From NCBI GenBank assembly GCA_963082875.1, contig OY720097.1, positions 14,516,501-14,580,500 on the forward strand: a stretch of 64,000 nt of DNA, given 5' to 3'. Under the pieces are notes generated by a model, which saw only the letters and a program-made list of their open reading frames with translations, made no database searches and was not told the origin of the DNA. Positions 30,001 to 43,540 of this stretch are shown in pieces. How positions within the stretch are numbered: the first letter of the stretch is position 1; each line of letters starts with the position of its first letter. The DNA is from Corella eumyota. Taxonomy: Eukaryota > Chordata > Ascidiacea > Phlebobranchia > Corellidae. The translations under genes and the position numbers were made by a program.

Positions 30001-30602
30001 TATTTACGATCGTTACTTTGGAAATCTTAATTAACATACTTTTCCATTTTCCTTCATTAAAGTTGATTGTAGAACAGTTGTGGAAACAGCGCCAAAAGTC
30101 ACCAGTGCAAAGTAGTCCTGATTTTTAAGATGATGAATCATCGACTTGGCAAAGGTCTAAAACAGAATTTTGTTTCTTAAAAAAAGCTTCTATACTTATA
30201 ATTTGCTAAGTGAAACCATAAAATTAAGATTTTATACTTGAACTCGTTTAAGTCGTGTTGTTGTTCCAGATGCTATATCCATGCTGGTGCTAACATCCAC
30301 CACAAAGACGACGTTGTTCGGAATTGCACTGGTAACATTTTGATTCGATTTCAAAGTAATGTTTACTCCAAGACTCTAAATTATATTTTTATTCAACAGA
30401 CTATGGAGTTTTTAATACTTCTTTGTTAGTTTCCATTTTTTTAAATTTTGGTGATTTAAACTAATTTCAAATTAAGATAAACAACTTTAATTTACTTATT
30501 AATTTATTAGTTTTAATCTACCGTATTTTTGATGATCTTGCAATAATATTTGGCATCCAGTGGTTTTGGGGGCTGGCATTTTACTTTTGGAGAAGTATAC
30601 AT
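27097..30602 (-). CDS. von Willebrand A domain protein, copy A (with a duplicated exon)
   Basis: Fourteen exons join in frame to 615 residues: 30602-30522, 30375-30238, 30156-30040, 29944-29853, 29771-29588, 29416-29328, 29127-29040, 28940-28824, 28684-28568, 28340-28193, 28065-27913, 27824-27650, 27542-27407, 27309-27097. The start MYTSPKVKCQPP has no signal peptide. Residues about 45-230 form a vWA domain with a full metal-site pattern: DVSTS, the threonine in NGCTHLSAGL, and LFTDGEAN. A beta-rich middle (LVDISLKISCL, KNFYIVLGLPCNIEE) and a charged coiled-coil tail (KIESEIKELDDNEKKLE.., KIAALKISIETARKDIENIR) follow. No membrane segment is seen, so it is probably cytosolic. Its role is unknown; metal-dependent protein binding is expected of the fold. 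The start in the CQPP frame was chosen because the overlapping ATG frame meets a stop in copy C. The 39-codon eighth exon is present twice. Confidence 0.82.
28566..29077. repeat. 256 bp perfect tandem duplication containing one whole exon
   Basis: Bases 28566-28821 and 28822-29077 appear identical by eye. Each unit holds a complete 117 bp exon (28684-28568 and 28940-28824, 39 codons, same phase at both ends), its intron and the 3' part of the neighbouring exon. At the junction the inner exon still has a good donor (GTATGT). The partial neighbour exon has lost its acceptor and would be skipped. Copies B and C of the gene have this segment once. Confidence 0.9.
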
Positions 30603-31898
30603 AATTTTTTTTCTTGAATAAATTTTTTCTTAAACGTAAATACTATCGTTCATTTAAATAAAACAAGTTAATATTTATATCAAACATCAAATAAAACACA
30701 TATTAGAAAAACGGTAAAAATATTTATAATTAAAATTTTAAATATTTTTTCTGTTTACCACACCTAGAATTTTTTACATTTGCCGAGCACTCAAACTGTT
30801 TTTGTGGCGCAGTAGCTCACAAAGCAAATTTACACTTTCGGTAAGTTTATTGTTAAAAATTTACATACAACTGCCTGGTCGCGAGCGGACAAGGGAATAA
30901 AACATAGATTGGTTTTTGAAGTTTTATTTGCTTTTAAATGTAAAAATTTTGTGGTAAAAAGAAAGTGCAAATTTTTATTTATTTTATTTATTTTAATTAA
31001 TTATTGTCTATCGTTTATCTATTTAGTTAATAGTCATAACTAAATTAAATTTAAGTTTGTAGTATTTGTGTTGGTAACACTGCGTGGTTATATATGATTG
31101 TACAGATAACAATTGTGTAATGCAGAAACGAATTTAAATATAGTTCCGCTATTTAGATCCTTTTTAAATATAATTATTTAGATCTTTTTAAATATAATAA
31201 CCAAAAAATATATTTTATTTTAATTATTAAATACTTACTAATACTTATCAAACCAGTACTTTTTTTATTAATGAACTGTACTTTACCAAATAAAATGGTT
31301 TTTAAACTAACCAACTGTAGGCAATATGGAAACTTTTATTAGTAAATGACCAGGCATGAAATGACTAGGCATGTAAGCAACTGACAAATTTAAAGTCAAC
31401 ATAACTTTAAATTTGTATTTGCCAGTGGTTTTTAGTTTATTTTACAAGTAATTTTTTATTTTTTTTAAAAATACTACCTTACCCAGAAAGTACCATTGAT
31501 GGACCAGTAATTTGAATTTGATTGCATCTTGTATGTTGTTCAACTTTGACTAACTTTAGTAAACTGCCTACAAATCTCTTAGTAAAATAAATTGTATTTA
31601 TTTGATTTGTATAAGAATATAAGAAATGAAAAATGTTGATTTTTATGTATACCTTTAGGCAATTAATTCGTTATGCTGAACAACTAAATATGTACGATTC
31701 TTAATATAGATACGAGAAATCTAGTTTAATAAAAGTTGTACAGAAAGTTTATGTAGAAGTATTCGTATAACAAGATTATTTCTTTATTAAGATTTATCAT
31801 GGTATCAAGTAACAAATCATTTATAAACAAATAATGAAGTAACTACTTATTTATGTACAACATGGTTTATAACCGAAGCGAGTTTGCTACACAAATCA
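30603..31898. other. spacer between vWA-A and vWA-B
   Basis: This A+T-rich spacer is upstream of vWA-A and downstream of vWA-B. Its part from about 30603 to 31743 is almost the same as 35153-36293. It must hold the vWA-A promoter; no TATA or other motif is convincing, and no coding exon was seen. Confidence 0.5.
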
Positions 31899-34800
31899 CT
31901 AATGCCTTATATTTTCAATATCTTTCCTTGCCGTTTCGATTGAGATTTTTAAAGCTGCGATTTTTCGCAACAAGCTAAACCTTTTTGATCTTGAAATGCC
32001 AGAATTTTCACCGTCGTTCATTTGGTTGTTGATTTTTTCCAGTTTCTTTTCGTTGTCGTCAAGCTCATTTATTTCCGATTCTATCTTTGCATCAACGGAC
32101 ATTACCTTTTGCTATTTAAAGAAAATTAGAATAACCAACCTTTGTAACCTTTAAAGCTCCCAAAACGTTTTTTTCAATATATATATACTTAATTCAAAAT
32201 CAACTTACGATTAAGCCCAGAGTTTTTTGTAAAGTTTTAGACAGAGTTGGCTGAACAAAATCTGGTCCAAAAACGCTTGGTGCTGTTGGTAACTCGGTTT
32301 CAACAGAAGATAGAATAGCATTGTGCTGTGTTGCAGCTGTGACCCTATAATATTGGTAATTAGTTAAGAATACTTGTGTTTTTCAAGTAATGCAGTGATT
32401 ACCAAATTAAGATCGCAATTACAGAAGAAAACACTAAAATACAAATCTACCCTTGGCCCTGAGTGCTCAGTTTTCGTGCTCTGCAAATAATGAGAGATTG
32501 TTGACATAACTCCATTTTTCTATCAAACATTTGCAAATCAGCCTGGTTGCCATTGCCAACAAAGTTTACCACTAATTGTTTAAGTGCAACAATTTGTTGT
32601 TGAGTATTGTCAATCAAGGCCGAATCTAAATCATAAAGCTTAAGTAAAGGCTATATTATAAAAAAAAATCTTAGTTATATTATAACGAACAGTTTTAAAT
32701 ATATACGATATACCACTAGAAGTTTTTGTTTCTTGTAAAGTATCAACGGTCAGAGATCTACATTCTTCCTGGGTCACTTTAATGAAAGCCTTTTTTACAT
32801 CAAAAATCTCGTTCTTGACTTCGTTGTCCACGATCGAATAAGCACATGTTGTTGACATCACTTCATCTACGTTAACAAAACCGCTTCTTTATAATATCAT
32901 AAAGTTCAAGAAATTTTTCATTAAAAATGCAAACACAGATAAAATTTTTACAACCCAGGTGTGTAATATATTTTTATTTGTTAGCAAGATTACCTGTTAA
33001 GTTTGGTGCCACTCCTTCTGACATTTCAACAACTTCTTTGATCGTTTTCAAGTTGATCTCAACATAATCAGTTATTTCTTCGTACTGATTATTACTGTTC
33101 TTGTATGATCTTTCGATTTTGAGGACCTCAAACCCATCTTGCTGTTTTAATTAAAAAAATGTTTTTTTTAAATTCATTTTAATTCAGGGCAAACAAAATT
33201 TTGTTTAAGCTTAGTAAACAAGCTTAAATATTTATCTTTTTTTATATATGCCTTTGGTTCCCTGTCAGGTTTTGTCATATAGAAACCGTTGCGTAAATGC
33301 CACATTGTTCACCAGGTGTTTATGTTTAGCTTACACAAAGCTTATCATAATAATATTTAAAATTTTACCTCTTCAATGTTACGTGGTAACCCTAACACGA
33401 TATAGAAATTCTTTTCGGTATCCTTTGGAATGTGATGCATAAAATATTCTAACCCAACTATATCTCCATCCATAACGTTGGTATTCTAAAAACATAAAGA
33501 TCCCTACTTTAACTAATGTTGCATTAATAATTCAACTGTTATAGAAGTTAAATAAAAATGAAATTAAGTAAGCATAAGCAATACCTGAAGAAATTTTTGT
33601 GGTCGTTTTTTGATGACAACATCATCCTGCAAGCAAGATATTTTTAGACTTATGTCCACCAACTGAGATGACTTTCTGTCGTTAAAAAGTTATTTTTAAA
33701 AGGTGTGCAAGAAATAAACATGTATTTGCCATTACTAATGTTTAAGAAATATATATGTTTTGGCTATTACTTATTTTTTATGTTGAAAAAATACAAATAC
33801 AGTGATTAACATTTGAACATTTCAATTTTAAATAACTATTAATTAAACTTAAAGTACTGTGTTAAGAAAAAATACCTTAATTCAATTGGAATGTGCAAAT
33901 CCTTTTCAAAGTCTTTGTTTTCTTCAATAACAAAAAGTGCGTCACTCCCCAATTGATCAGCCAACTACAATTTTTAATGTAAAATTATAAATAGTTATTG
34001 TGTTAGTTAATATTTAACCGACGATAAAGATAGCGTCTAAAATTTAATAAAAATCTTAGCAAACAAAATTTAATTAATCACGACTTCATTGTTATCTCTT
34101 TAAAAGTTTATCTACTCTTAAAGTTGGTAATAAACCTTGTCCAAAAGACTGGAGGGACAATTTTCGATTGCCATAACTGACAAAGGACATTCAGTTTCTC
34201 GGCATAATTGACTTGCTTTGTTTTTGTACTGCGAAACAAGTACATCCGCGTTCAGTATTCCTTGGTTTGCTTCGCCGTCAGTAAATAACACCATATAGTC
34301 TCTAAGGTTCGTGGGGGCACTATTTATACAAAAAATATGCATAAAACAGTGATCACACACCAATGCATTTCGTTATTTTATATTATTTTGTTTTATTTAC
34401 TATTTGATGATATCCAAAGCCGAAAAGAGTCCAGCACTTAAATGTGTGCAACCATTGGCTACCAGGTTGTCTATCGCATTTGTTGCAAATTGCTGAAATT
34501 AAATTATCTGGTTAGTATAATAATTGCATAATTTGCAAAGTAGAATAATATTTACGATCGTTACTTTGGAAATCTTAATTAACATACTTTTCCATTTTCA
34601 TTCATTAAAGTTGATTGTAGAACAGTTGTGGAAACAGCGCCAAAAGTCACCAGTGCAAAGTAGTCCTGATTTTTAAGATGATGAATCATCGACTTGGCAA
34701 AGGTCTAAAACAGAATTTTGTTTCTTAAAAAAAGCTTCTATACTTATAATTTGCTAAGTGAAACCATAAAATTAAGATTTTATACTTGAACTCGTTTAAG

Positions 34801-35152
34801 TCGTGTTGTTGTTCCAGATGCTATATCCATGCTGGTGCTAACATCCACCACAAAGACGACGTTGTTCGGAATTGCACTGGTAACATTTTGATTCGATTTC
34901 AAAGTAATGTTTACTCCAAGACTCTAAATTATATTTTTATTCAACAGACTATGGAGTTTTTAATACTTCTTTGTTAGTTTCCATTTTTTTTTTAATTTTG
35001 GTGATTTACACTAATTTCAAATTAAGATAAACAACTTTAATTTACTTATTAATTTATAAATTTTAATATACCGTATTTTTGATGATCTTGCAATAATATT
35101 TGGCATCCAGTGGTTTTTGGGGCTGGCATTTTACTTTTGGAGAAGTATACAT
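31899..35152 (-). CDS. von Willebrand A domain protein, copy B
   Basis: The structure is as in copy A but with 13 exons and about 577 residues, because the 39-codon exon (around 33369-33485) is present once. All vWA metal-site residues (DVSTS, NGCTHL, LFTDGEAN) and the coiled-coil tail (KIESEINELDDNEKKLEKIN) are intact, and no break was found. It differs from copy A by few substitutions (for example P to Q near residue 12, and CLQDDVV where A has CLHDVV, one codon longer). Introns are nearly identical too, so it arose very recently or is kept alike by conversion. Function is as uncertain as for copy A. Confidence 0.82.
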
Positions 35153-36447
35153 AATTTTTTTTCTTGAATCAATTTTTTCTTAAACGTAAATACTATCGTT
35201 CATTTAAATAAAACAAGTTAATATTTATATCAAACATCAAATAAAACACATATTAGAAAAACGGTAAAAATATTTATAACTAAAATTTTAAATATTTTAT
35301 CTGTTTACCACACCTAGAATTTTTTACATTTGCCGAGCACTCAAACTGTTTTTGTAGCGCAGTAGCTCACAAAGCAAATTTACACTTTCGGTAAGTTTAT
35401 TGTTAAAAATTTACATACAACTGCCTGGTCGCGAGCGGACAAGGGAATAAAACATAGATTGGTTTTTGAAGTTTTATTTGCTTTTAAATGTAAAAATTTT
35501 GTGGTAAAAAGAAAGTGCAAATTTTTATTTATTTTATTTATTTTAATTAATTATTGTCTATCGTTTATCTATTTAGTTAATAGTCATAACTAAATTAAAT
35601 TTAAGTTTGTAGTATTTGTGTTGGTAACACTGCGTGGTTATATATGATTGTACAGATAACAATTGTGTAATGCAGAAACGAATTTAAATATAGTTCCGCT
35701 ATTTAGATCCTTTTTAAATATAATTATTTAGATCTTTTTAAATATAATAACCAAAAAATATATTTTATTTTAATTATTAAATACTTACTAATACTTATCA
35801 AACCAGTACTTTTTTTATTAATGAACTGTACTTTACCAAATAAAATGGTTTTTAAACTAACCAACTGTAGGCAATATGGAAACTTTTATTAGTAAATGAC
35901 CAGGCATGAAATGACTAGGCATGTAAGCAACTGACAAATTTAAAGTCAACATAACTTTAAATTTGTATTTGCCAGTGGTTTTTAGTTTATTTTACAAGTA
36001 ATTTTTTATTTTTTTTAAAAATACTACCTTACCCAGAAAGTACCATTGATGGACCAGTAATTTGAATTTGATTGCATCTTGTATGTTGTTCAACTTTGAC
36101 TAACTTTAGTAAACTGCCTACAAATCTCTTAGTAAAATAAATTGTATTTATTTGATTTGTATAAGAATATAAGAAATGAAAAATGTTGATTTTTATGTAT
36201 ACCTTTAGGCAATTAATTCGTTATGCTGAACAACTAAATATGTACGATTCTTAATATAGATACGAGAAATCTAGTTTAATAAAAGTTGTACAGAAAATTT
36301 AAGTAAAAGTAATCGTATAACAAGATTATTCTTTATTAAGATTTAACATGGTATCCAGTAACAAATCATTTATATACAAATAATGAAGTAACTAATTATT
36401 TATGTACAACATAGTTTAAATCCAAAGGAAATTTTCTACACAAATCA
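35153..36447. other. spacer between vWA-B and vWA-C
   Basis: This is the second copy of the duplicated spacer; up to 36293 it matches 30603-31743. The last 150 bases match the region downstream of the vWA-A and -B stops only loosely, as expected for the older copy C. No gene was seen. Confidence 0.5.
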
Positions 36448-39400
36448 CTAATGTCTTATATTTTCAATATCTTTCCTTGCCGTTTCAATCGAAATCTTTA
36501 AAACTGCGATTTTTCGCAACAAGCTAAACCTTTTTGATCTTGATATGCCAGAATTTTCACCGTCGTTCATTTGGTTGTTGATTGTTTCCAGTTCTTTTTC
36601 ATTATCGCCAAGCTCCTTTATTTCCGATTCTATCTTTACTTCAACGGACATTACCTTTTGCTATTTAAAGAAAATTAGAATAACAATTGTTGTAATCTTT
36701 AAAGCTCCATAAACTTTCTTTTTAAATTAATTACACTTAATTAAAAATCAACTTACGATTAAGCCGAGATTTTTTTGCAAAGTTTTAGACAAAGATGGCT
36801 GAACAAAATTTGGGCCAAAAACGCTTGGTGCTGTCGGTGATTCAGTTTCGACAGAAGACAAGATAGAATTGTGCTGGGTTGCAGCTGTAACCCTATATAA
36901 TTGTTAATTAGTTTAGAATACTTGTATTTTTCAAGAGATTTACTAATAAACAAATTTAGACCGCTATTACAAATAAATATTGGTAAAACACTGATGTACA
37001 AAACCTACCCTTGACCTTGATTGCTTAGTTTTCGTGCTCTGCAAATAGTGAGAGATTGTAGACATAACTCTATTTTTCCATCAAACATTTGCAAATCAGT
37101 CTTGTTGCCATTTCCAACAAAGTTTACTACTAATTGTTTAAGTGCAACAATTTGTTGTTGAGTATTGTCAATCAAGACCAAATCTAAATTATAAAGCTTA
37201 AGTATAGTCTATATTTACTTTAAAAAAAACTTAGCTAAGTTATTATAAACAGTTTTAAAAATGGGCAATATACCATTAGAGGTTTTTGTTTTTTGTAAAG
37301 CATTAACAGTCAGAGATCTACATTCTTCTTGTGTCACTTTGATGAAAGCCTTTTTTACATCAAAGATCTCGTTTCTGACTTCGCTGTCCACGATTGAATA
37401 AGCACATGTTGTTGACATAATTTCATCTACATTTCATAAATTTAAAAAATTTTTACTAAAAATGCAAACACTGATGACGTTTTAAACTTTACAACCCAGG
37501 TGTGCATTATATTTTTATCCGTTACCAAGATTACCTGTTAAGTTTGGTGCGACTCCTTCTGACATTTCAACAACTTCCTTGATCGTTCTCAAGTTGATCT
37601 CAACATAATCAGTTATTTCTTCGTACTGATTATTACTGTTCTTGTATGATCTTTCGATTTTAAGGACCTCAAACCCATCTTGCTGTTTTAATCAAAATTT
37701 TTATAAAAGTTTTTTTTAAATTTATTCTAATTTAGGGTAAACAAAACTTTGTTTAAGCTTAGTAAACAAGCTGAAATAGTTATCCTTTTTTGGTATGAGA
37801 TTGGTTCCCTCTAATGTGTTGTCATTTTGAAACCGTTGCGTAAATGCCACATTGTTTACCATGTGTTTATGTTTAGCTTACACAACCCTATCATATTAAT
37901 ATTTAAAATTTTACCTCTTCAATGTCACATGGCAACCCCAACACGATGTAGAAATTCTTTTCGGTCTCCTTTGGAATATGATGCATAAAATATATTAACC
38001 CAACTATATCTCCATCCACGACGTTGGTATTCTAAAAACATAAGGTTCTTTGCAGATGTTTTCAAAAAAAATTACAGGCTTATGTATACAACACCTGAAG
38101 AAATTTTTGTGGTCGTTTTTTGATAACAACATCATCCTGCAAGCAAGATATTTTTAGACTTATGTCCACCAACTGAGATGACTTTCTGTCAATACAGAGT
38201 TATATTTAAAAGGTGTTTAGGGACTATATATGTGTAGCCTAGGCCAATACTAACGTTAAAAAATATATGTGTGTAAAGGCTATAACTTTAATTTAAGAAA
38301 CATGTATGTGTGAAACTTATTATAGATTAACAGTTCTACATACTAATGACAAATAACTTATAATTTAAATAAACTTAAAATGTCAGGATAAAAAAAATGC
38401 CTTAGTTCTATTGGAATGTGCAAATCCTTTTCAAAATCTTTGTTTTCTTCAATAACAAAAAGTGCGTCACTCCCCAATTGATCAGCCAACTACAATTTTT
38501 AATGTAAAATTATAAACAGTTATTGTGTTAGTTAATAGTTAACCAACAAAAAATAACTTATTAAACCTTATAAAAATTTAAGCAAACGCAATTTAATAAA
38601 TCACAACTTTATTATTATTTTTTTAACAGTTTATCTTTTCTGAAAATTAATAAAAAACCTTGTCCAAAAGACTGGAGGGACAATTCTCGATTGCCATTAC
38701 TGACAAAGGACATTTAGTTTCTCGGCATAATTCACTTGCTTTGTTTTTGTATCTTGCAATTAGGACATCGGCATCCAGTATTCCTTCGTTTGCTTCGCCG
38801 TCAGTAAATAACACAATGTAGTCTCTAAGGTTTGTTGGAGAACTATTAACAAAAAATATGCGTGAAACAGTTATTACACACCAAAACATTTTGTTATTAT
38901 AGACTACCGTGACTTTATGATAGATATATTATTTAGTTTTATTTACTATTTGTTGATATCCAAAGCCGAAAAGAGTCCAGCACTCAAATGCGTGCAACCA
39001 TTGGCTACCAGGCCGTCTATCGCATTTTTTGCAAGTTGCTGAAATTAAATTGTCTGGTTAGAATAGTAATTGCGTAATTTGCAAAATAGTATACATTTAG
39101 GCCTACGTTTGTTTCTTTGAAAGTCTAAATTAACATACTTTTCCACTTTCATTCATTAAAGTTGATTGTAGAACTGTTGTAGAAAATGTCCCAAAAGTCA
39201 CTAGAGCAAAGTAGTCCTGATTTCTTAAATGATAAATCATCGACTTAGCAAAGGTCTAAAACAGAATTTTGTTTCTTAAAAGAAGCCCATACTTTTAATT
39301 TGCAAAGATTTTATACTTGAACTCGTTTAAGTCGTGTTGTTGTACCAGATATCATGTCCATGCTGGAGCTAACATCTACCACAAAGACTACATTGTTTGG

Positions 39401-39682
39401 AATTGCACTCGAAACATTTTGAGTTGATTTCAAAGTAATGTTTACTCCAAGACTCTAAATAATATTTTCAATATGCAGATATATAGTTATTAAAACCCCT
39501 TTGTTAGCTATCAAGTTTTTTTAAAATTTTGGTAATTTAATCCTTTTTTAAACTAAGATAACTTACTTTAATTTACTTATTATTGATTAATTTCGATTTA
39601 CCTTATTTTTGATGATCTTGCAATAATATTTGGCATCCAGTGGTTTTGGGGGCTGGCATCTTACTTTTGGATTAGTATACAT
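36448..39682 (-). CDS. von Willebrand A domain protein, copy C (most diverged)
   Basis: Same exon layout as copies A and B, start MYTNPKVRCQPPKPLDAKYY at 39682, stop at 36448. The vWA core is intact (LFTDGEANEGILDADVLIAR in the third-motif exon, CPSSLLDKV following) and the coiled-coil tail reads KIESEIKELGDNEKELETIN. Exons stay clearly alike while introns differ by many substitutions and indels, so this copy split off before A and B separated. It is the 5'-most gene of the array in the direction of transcription. No frame break was noticed. Role unknown; likely cytosolic by lack of signal peptide or membrane helix. Confidence 0.8.
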
Positions 39683-42600
39683 ATTTTTAGAGCAGTTTAA
39701 ATATCATTAACTTTTAAAATAAAACTTGTTTATATTTAAATAAAAAAAGTTATTATAAAAATGTAGGTAAAAATATACCACCTAAAATTTTGCGCATTTG
39801 CCAAGCACTTAAAGTGTTTTTACATCTAAGTAGCTCACAAAGCAAATTTACGTAGTTATCGTTAAAAAATTACATACTACCAGGCTGCAAGTGGACAAGG
39901 GAACAAAATAGTGATTGCTTTTTAAATTTTTATTTGCTTTTTTTTGCTATGCTGCGTGTGTATATTTGTCTTTACAGATAACCACCTCATTATACAGAAA
40001 CAAATTTAAATATAGTTAACACATTGTTTAAACAGCGAAACAAACTATTAAAAAAAATCTTCAAGAAATAAAATGCTTTGCTGTTTATTTGGCATGTTTG
40101 ACAAAACCGTGCAATTAAAAAATTAGCTACTTGTTTTTGTCAATATGAGGTTGCTAACAAATATAAACTGCTATTTAGATCTCATTTTAACTATAATCAC
40201 CAAAAATAAAGGCTAAGTTTAAATTAAAAATTAGTTTTAACACTTTGCATTATCTTAAATACTAATAATTATACTTATCAAACCAATACTTTTTGATGGG
40301 TTCTCTTGGTATGTTCTCTCTATCACATTTAAAAGAGTAAGCCTACGACAATGCGTTAAAAATCGAAAAGCACCGGAAAAAATACAACACTTTTGAGAAT
40401 GAGGTCATTGTATACTACGATAGAAACAAAAGATTTATTGTTATTGTAAGGCGCTTGTCGTTACTACTGGGTTCCGTTTTTTACCTGCGTTTAATAATTG
40501 GGGGTTTCCGAAAGCGGGTTAAACCAGTCATGGCGTTAAACAACGAGCCAAAAGGTTTTGGGTTTGCACCGCACTAATGCCACATTACGCCATCTCAATT
40601 TTGGCGTTATTGTATTTTTTTAACACGTTACGACAGCTTTCCTTCACTTAATAAAATTAAAAAAAACTCTCACCCTAAAGTAGCATAAAAAAATTAAAGG
40701 GTGCCAAGAAACATAAATCTATTAAATTAATATTAAGCTATAGTTACTGGTAATACAAAACCCTTGGGTCTTAAATATCAACGAAAGACGATTGATAATT
40801 TAAAATTGTTTGTTCAGTTTAATAAGAGGTGTTTAAGGTTAAAATTAGTTAGGACCTATTTTGGTTAATATAATAATAACATTTAACATTTTTTCATTTG
40901 CTTATTTGGATGTACAGGCTATTGTCAACCAGATCCGTACTTTGAAACTAAAAGATTCTGTATAGTACTGTGCATAATACCATAGTTAAATTGTTTGTTT
41001 TATAGAAACAAAAAATGCCACTTAATTTACAAGAAATGATGGTATGCAATTTTGTGATGTTTTTTTTTTCAATTTTTTAATTTGGGTCTTGGGGTGAAAA
41101 CACGTGGACTTGTTTAGGCCGTTGCATAATCTTTAACCTAGACAAAAACTACGGAACGAACACTACTTAATAATACGTCTTTTGTTAATATACCTTTAAT
41201 AGCTTATGTCGTGTCCGTGTTTTCAAGCTAGATCGCCCAATTAACAGAAACTAATTATAGTATGCGAATTTAGGTAAACGAAAACATGACAAAATTATTT
41301 GATGTAAGTAAAAGAGCTAGTGGCCGCGGGCATACGTGGAACGCTAGGTAATTGAAACTATTGGTCGCACAAAATCAAGCAGTAGTATTTATAAAACTTT
41401 AAAATGTGTTATGTAACGATGATAAGTCAAAGAGATTTTGTTGCCGATTTGGTAGTGGTTATTTAAATTATTTGTATTGCATATAATTGCTAAGTTCTTA
41501 TATTTTAAGGCTGTTTTATTGATTTAAACTAGGTATGGCAAGATACTTGTTAAGTCAGGACTGTTATACTACAGCCATGTACACAGTAACATTAAAATTT
41601 ACTATTTTCTATTTTTTATTTTTAATTCAAGCTTTTTAAGTTCGTGAATGGGTAAACTAATCTACTATTTTTGTGACAAAAATGGCCAAAACGGGTTCTG
41701 ACGTCATCGGAGTTTACTCTGTGACTATAATAACTTTTATCTGCGGTATCTTTCACTTTGCGGTTGAACTGTTTTGTGGTAAATCACATTCGGATAACAT
41801 GTGCTATATGTGACAAGTTGAAATAGTATTAGTTAATTTTTGTGTTGAAGATCGTTTTTTTTTAATTCGCACATGCAACAACCAAGAATTAAAAAATGAA
41901 CAGTAATTTAATACCCAAATAGAAAGAATCAGGTGGAAAGGCATTTTAAGTTTGTAGGAAATTACTATTAGTAACAAAATAGTATTTTAACGAAAATGCT
42001 AGAATCGATAAAAACTACTTTACCTTTACCATAGTTGTTTTGCGCAAACAGGACAGAATTGTATTACCGTTTATCACAAAAAATACCACGAGTTACAAAA
42101 CATAAGGTATTGAAAATATAAGTAAGTGTCTTATGATCTCTCATCATTTTTAATTTTAAGTTAAACACTGATAACAAAAATAATGTTAAAAAAATGTAAA
42201 ACCGATGTCAAAATTCCAATTAAGTTATTCAAAATGGTTGTTTAATATTTTCGCTAGCCTACGGCAAAGCACGTTTTGCGGTATTAATAAAACAATTTGT
42301 AAATTTTGTTGATACGCGCTCTATGATTGTCTTCTGAACCATATATAATTGTTAAGCGGGGTTACACGTTTTACGAACCACAAAACTTCTTTAAAATGGT
42401 CAAAAATGTTTGCAGATTTTGGTGATAAATATAAATAAATATAGCGAAGGGTAAAAATTTAAAAATTTGATTTTATATTGACTTTTAAAGATTTCTTGAT
42501 CAAAACAAAACGTTTTTGCCAATGGGGGTAAAATTCTTAACAGTCCTCATGACGTCATAAACGCTATTACATATCACGATGTTGTGGCATAAAATTTTTG

Positions 42601-43540
42601 TTCCTTACGCTTGACTAAATTCGTTGTCTGATTTAAAACCAAATTTTTGAAAAACAATGATGTTTTTTTAGAAAATAAATAAACAATTTTACTGATTTGT
42701 TATTTGGAATTTTTTAATTGTATGAAATCTACCTTAAGCGGTTAGATGGCGGTTCTCCATTATATAAAGATAATCGATTTAGCAATTGGTATTCTTAGGT
42801 TCGTAAAATATATTTATTTTGCGAATTAATCTAAAAAAAAATATTTAAACATTTACCTAACGTCAATATTTATTATTAATAATTGTTTTAGCAAAATCAA
42901 ATTTTTTTTATTTTAGAAACAACGTTATTTTTAAGATATAAATTCGTATATATACTGTACTACATTGTATAAACCCAATTCCAAGGTTGTGTCGGGTTAT
43001 GTTTTTCAAAATCTTTCGCAAAATTTTTGTTATTCAGTTAAGCTGAATTTACGTCATTTCTTTGTTCATTTTGCCGGTTATCCGAGTTGTACGTTACAAT
43101 ACCATGCGCAAGCGGGAGAGCACATTAAACTTTTTTTTGTTCTGTTGATGGATTACAGCTGAATAAAAATTTTTAAGTTAAGCGAAGTAGAACGATTTGC
43201 GCATGTAGTGTAAAAAAGTCAACATATAATTGCAAACCCACGATTCTTTGGTTTCTCTCAAGTAAGAAAGATTTGTTAAGTGGTACATTTGTATTTTAAC
43301 TTTAACAAACTTTATTGGCAAATAGATTGTATTTAAATTTAAAAAAAGCATTTTTAAGGTTTTATTTAGACAGCTGGAATAAATAGCCCGCTTATACTGT
43401 TCAAGTTATATATATGATTTTAATAAAATATGTTTTCTTTAAATGTTTTTTTGTTTATTTAGGATTATGTTAAGTTTAACAAAATAGTCATAAAAATTTC
43501 GTAAATTAAAGTTTTTAACAAAAAAAGGTAACAAAAAAAT
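39683..43540. other. intergenic region between divergent vWA-C and RTK2
   Basis: This 3.9 kb stretch is A+T-rich and holds the promoters of two diverging genes. TGACGTCA palindromes lie at 41699-41706 and 42550-42557. A TATATATA stretch near 43410 is about 130 bp before the RTK2 ATG and could be a TATA element. Short open frames show no family resemblance, and no RNA gene was recognised. Confidence 0.5.

Larger units (their letters stand above)
27046..36293. repeat. recent segmental tandem duplication (about 4.55 kb period)
   Basis: The unit holding vWA-A plus its upstream spacer (to about 31743) is repeated as vWA-B plus its upstream spacer (to about 36293). The two are near identical in exons, introns and spacer; for example 30861-31743 and 35411-36293 differ at very few sites. 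Similarity drops sharply at 31743/36293, where the older, more diverged copy C begins, marking the crossover or duplication breakpoint. The larger spacing of left parts (4802 versus 4550) is explained by the extra 256 bp in copy A. Confidence 0.85.

Noticed and set aside
30522-30579. vWA start at the ATG giving MPAPKTTGCQ
   Set aside because: That frame does not join the next exon and meets a stop in copy C; the frame starting at 30602 joins cleanly in all three copies.
40480-40600. A less A/T-rich block that might be a SINE or RNA gene
   Set aside because: No A or B box pair and no match to other parts of the window.
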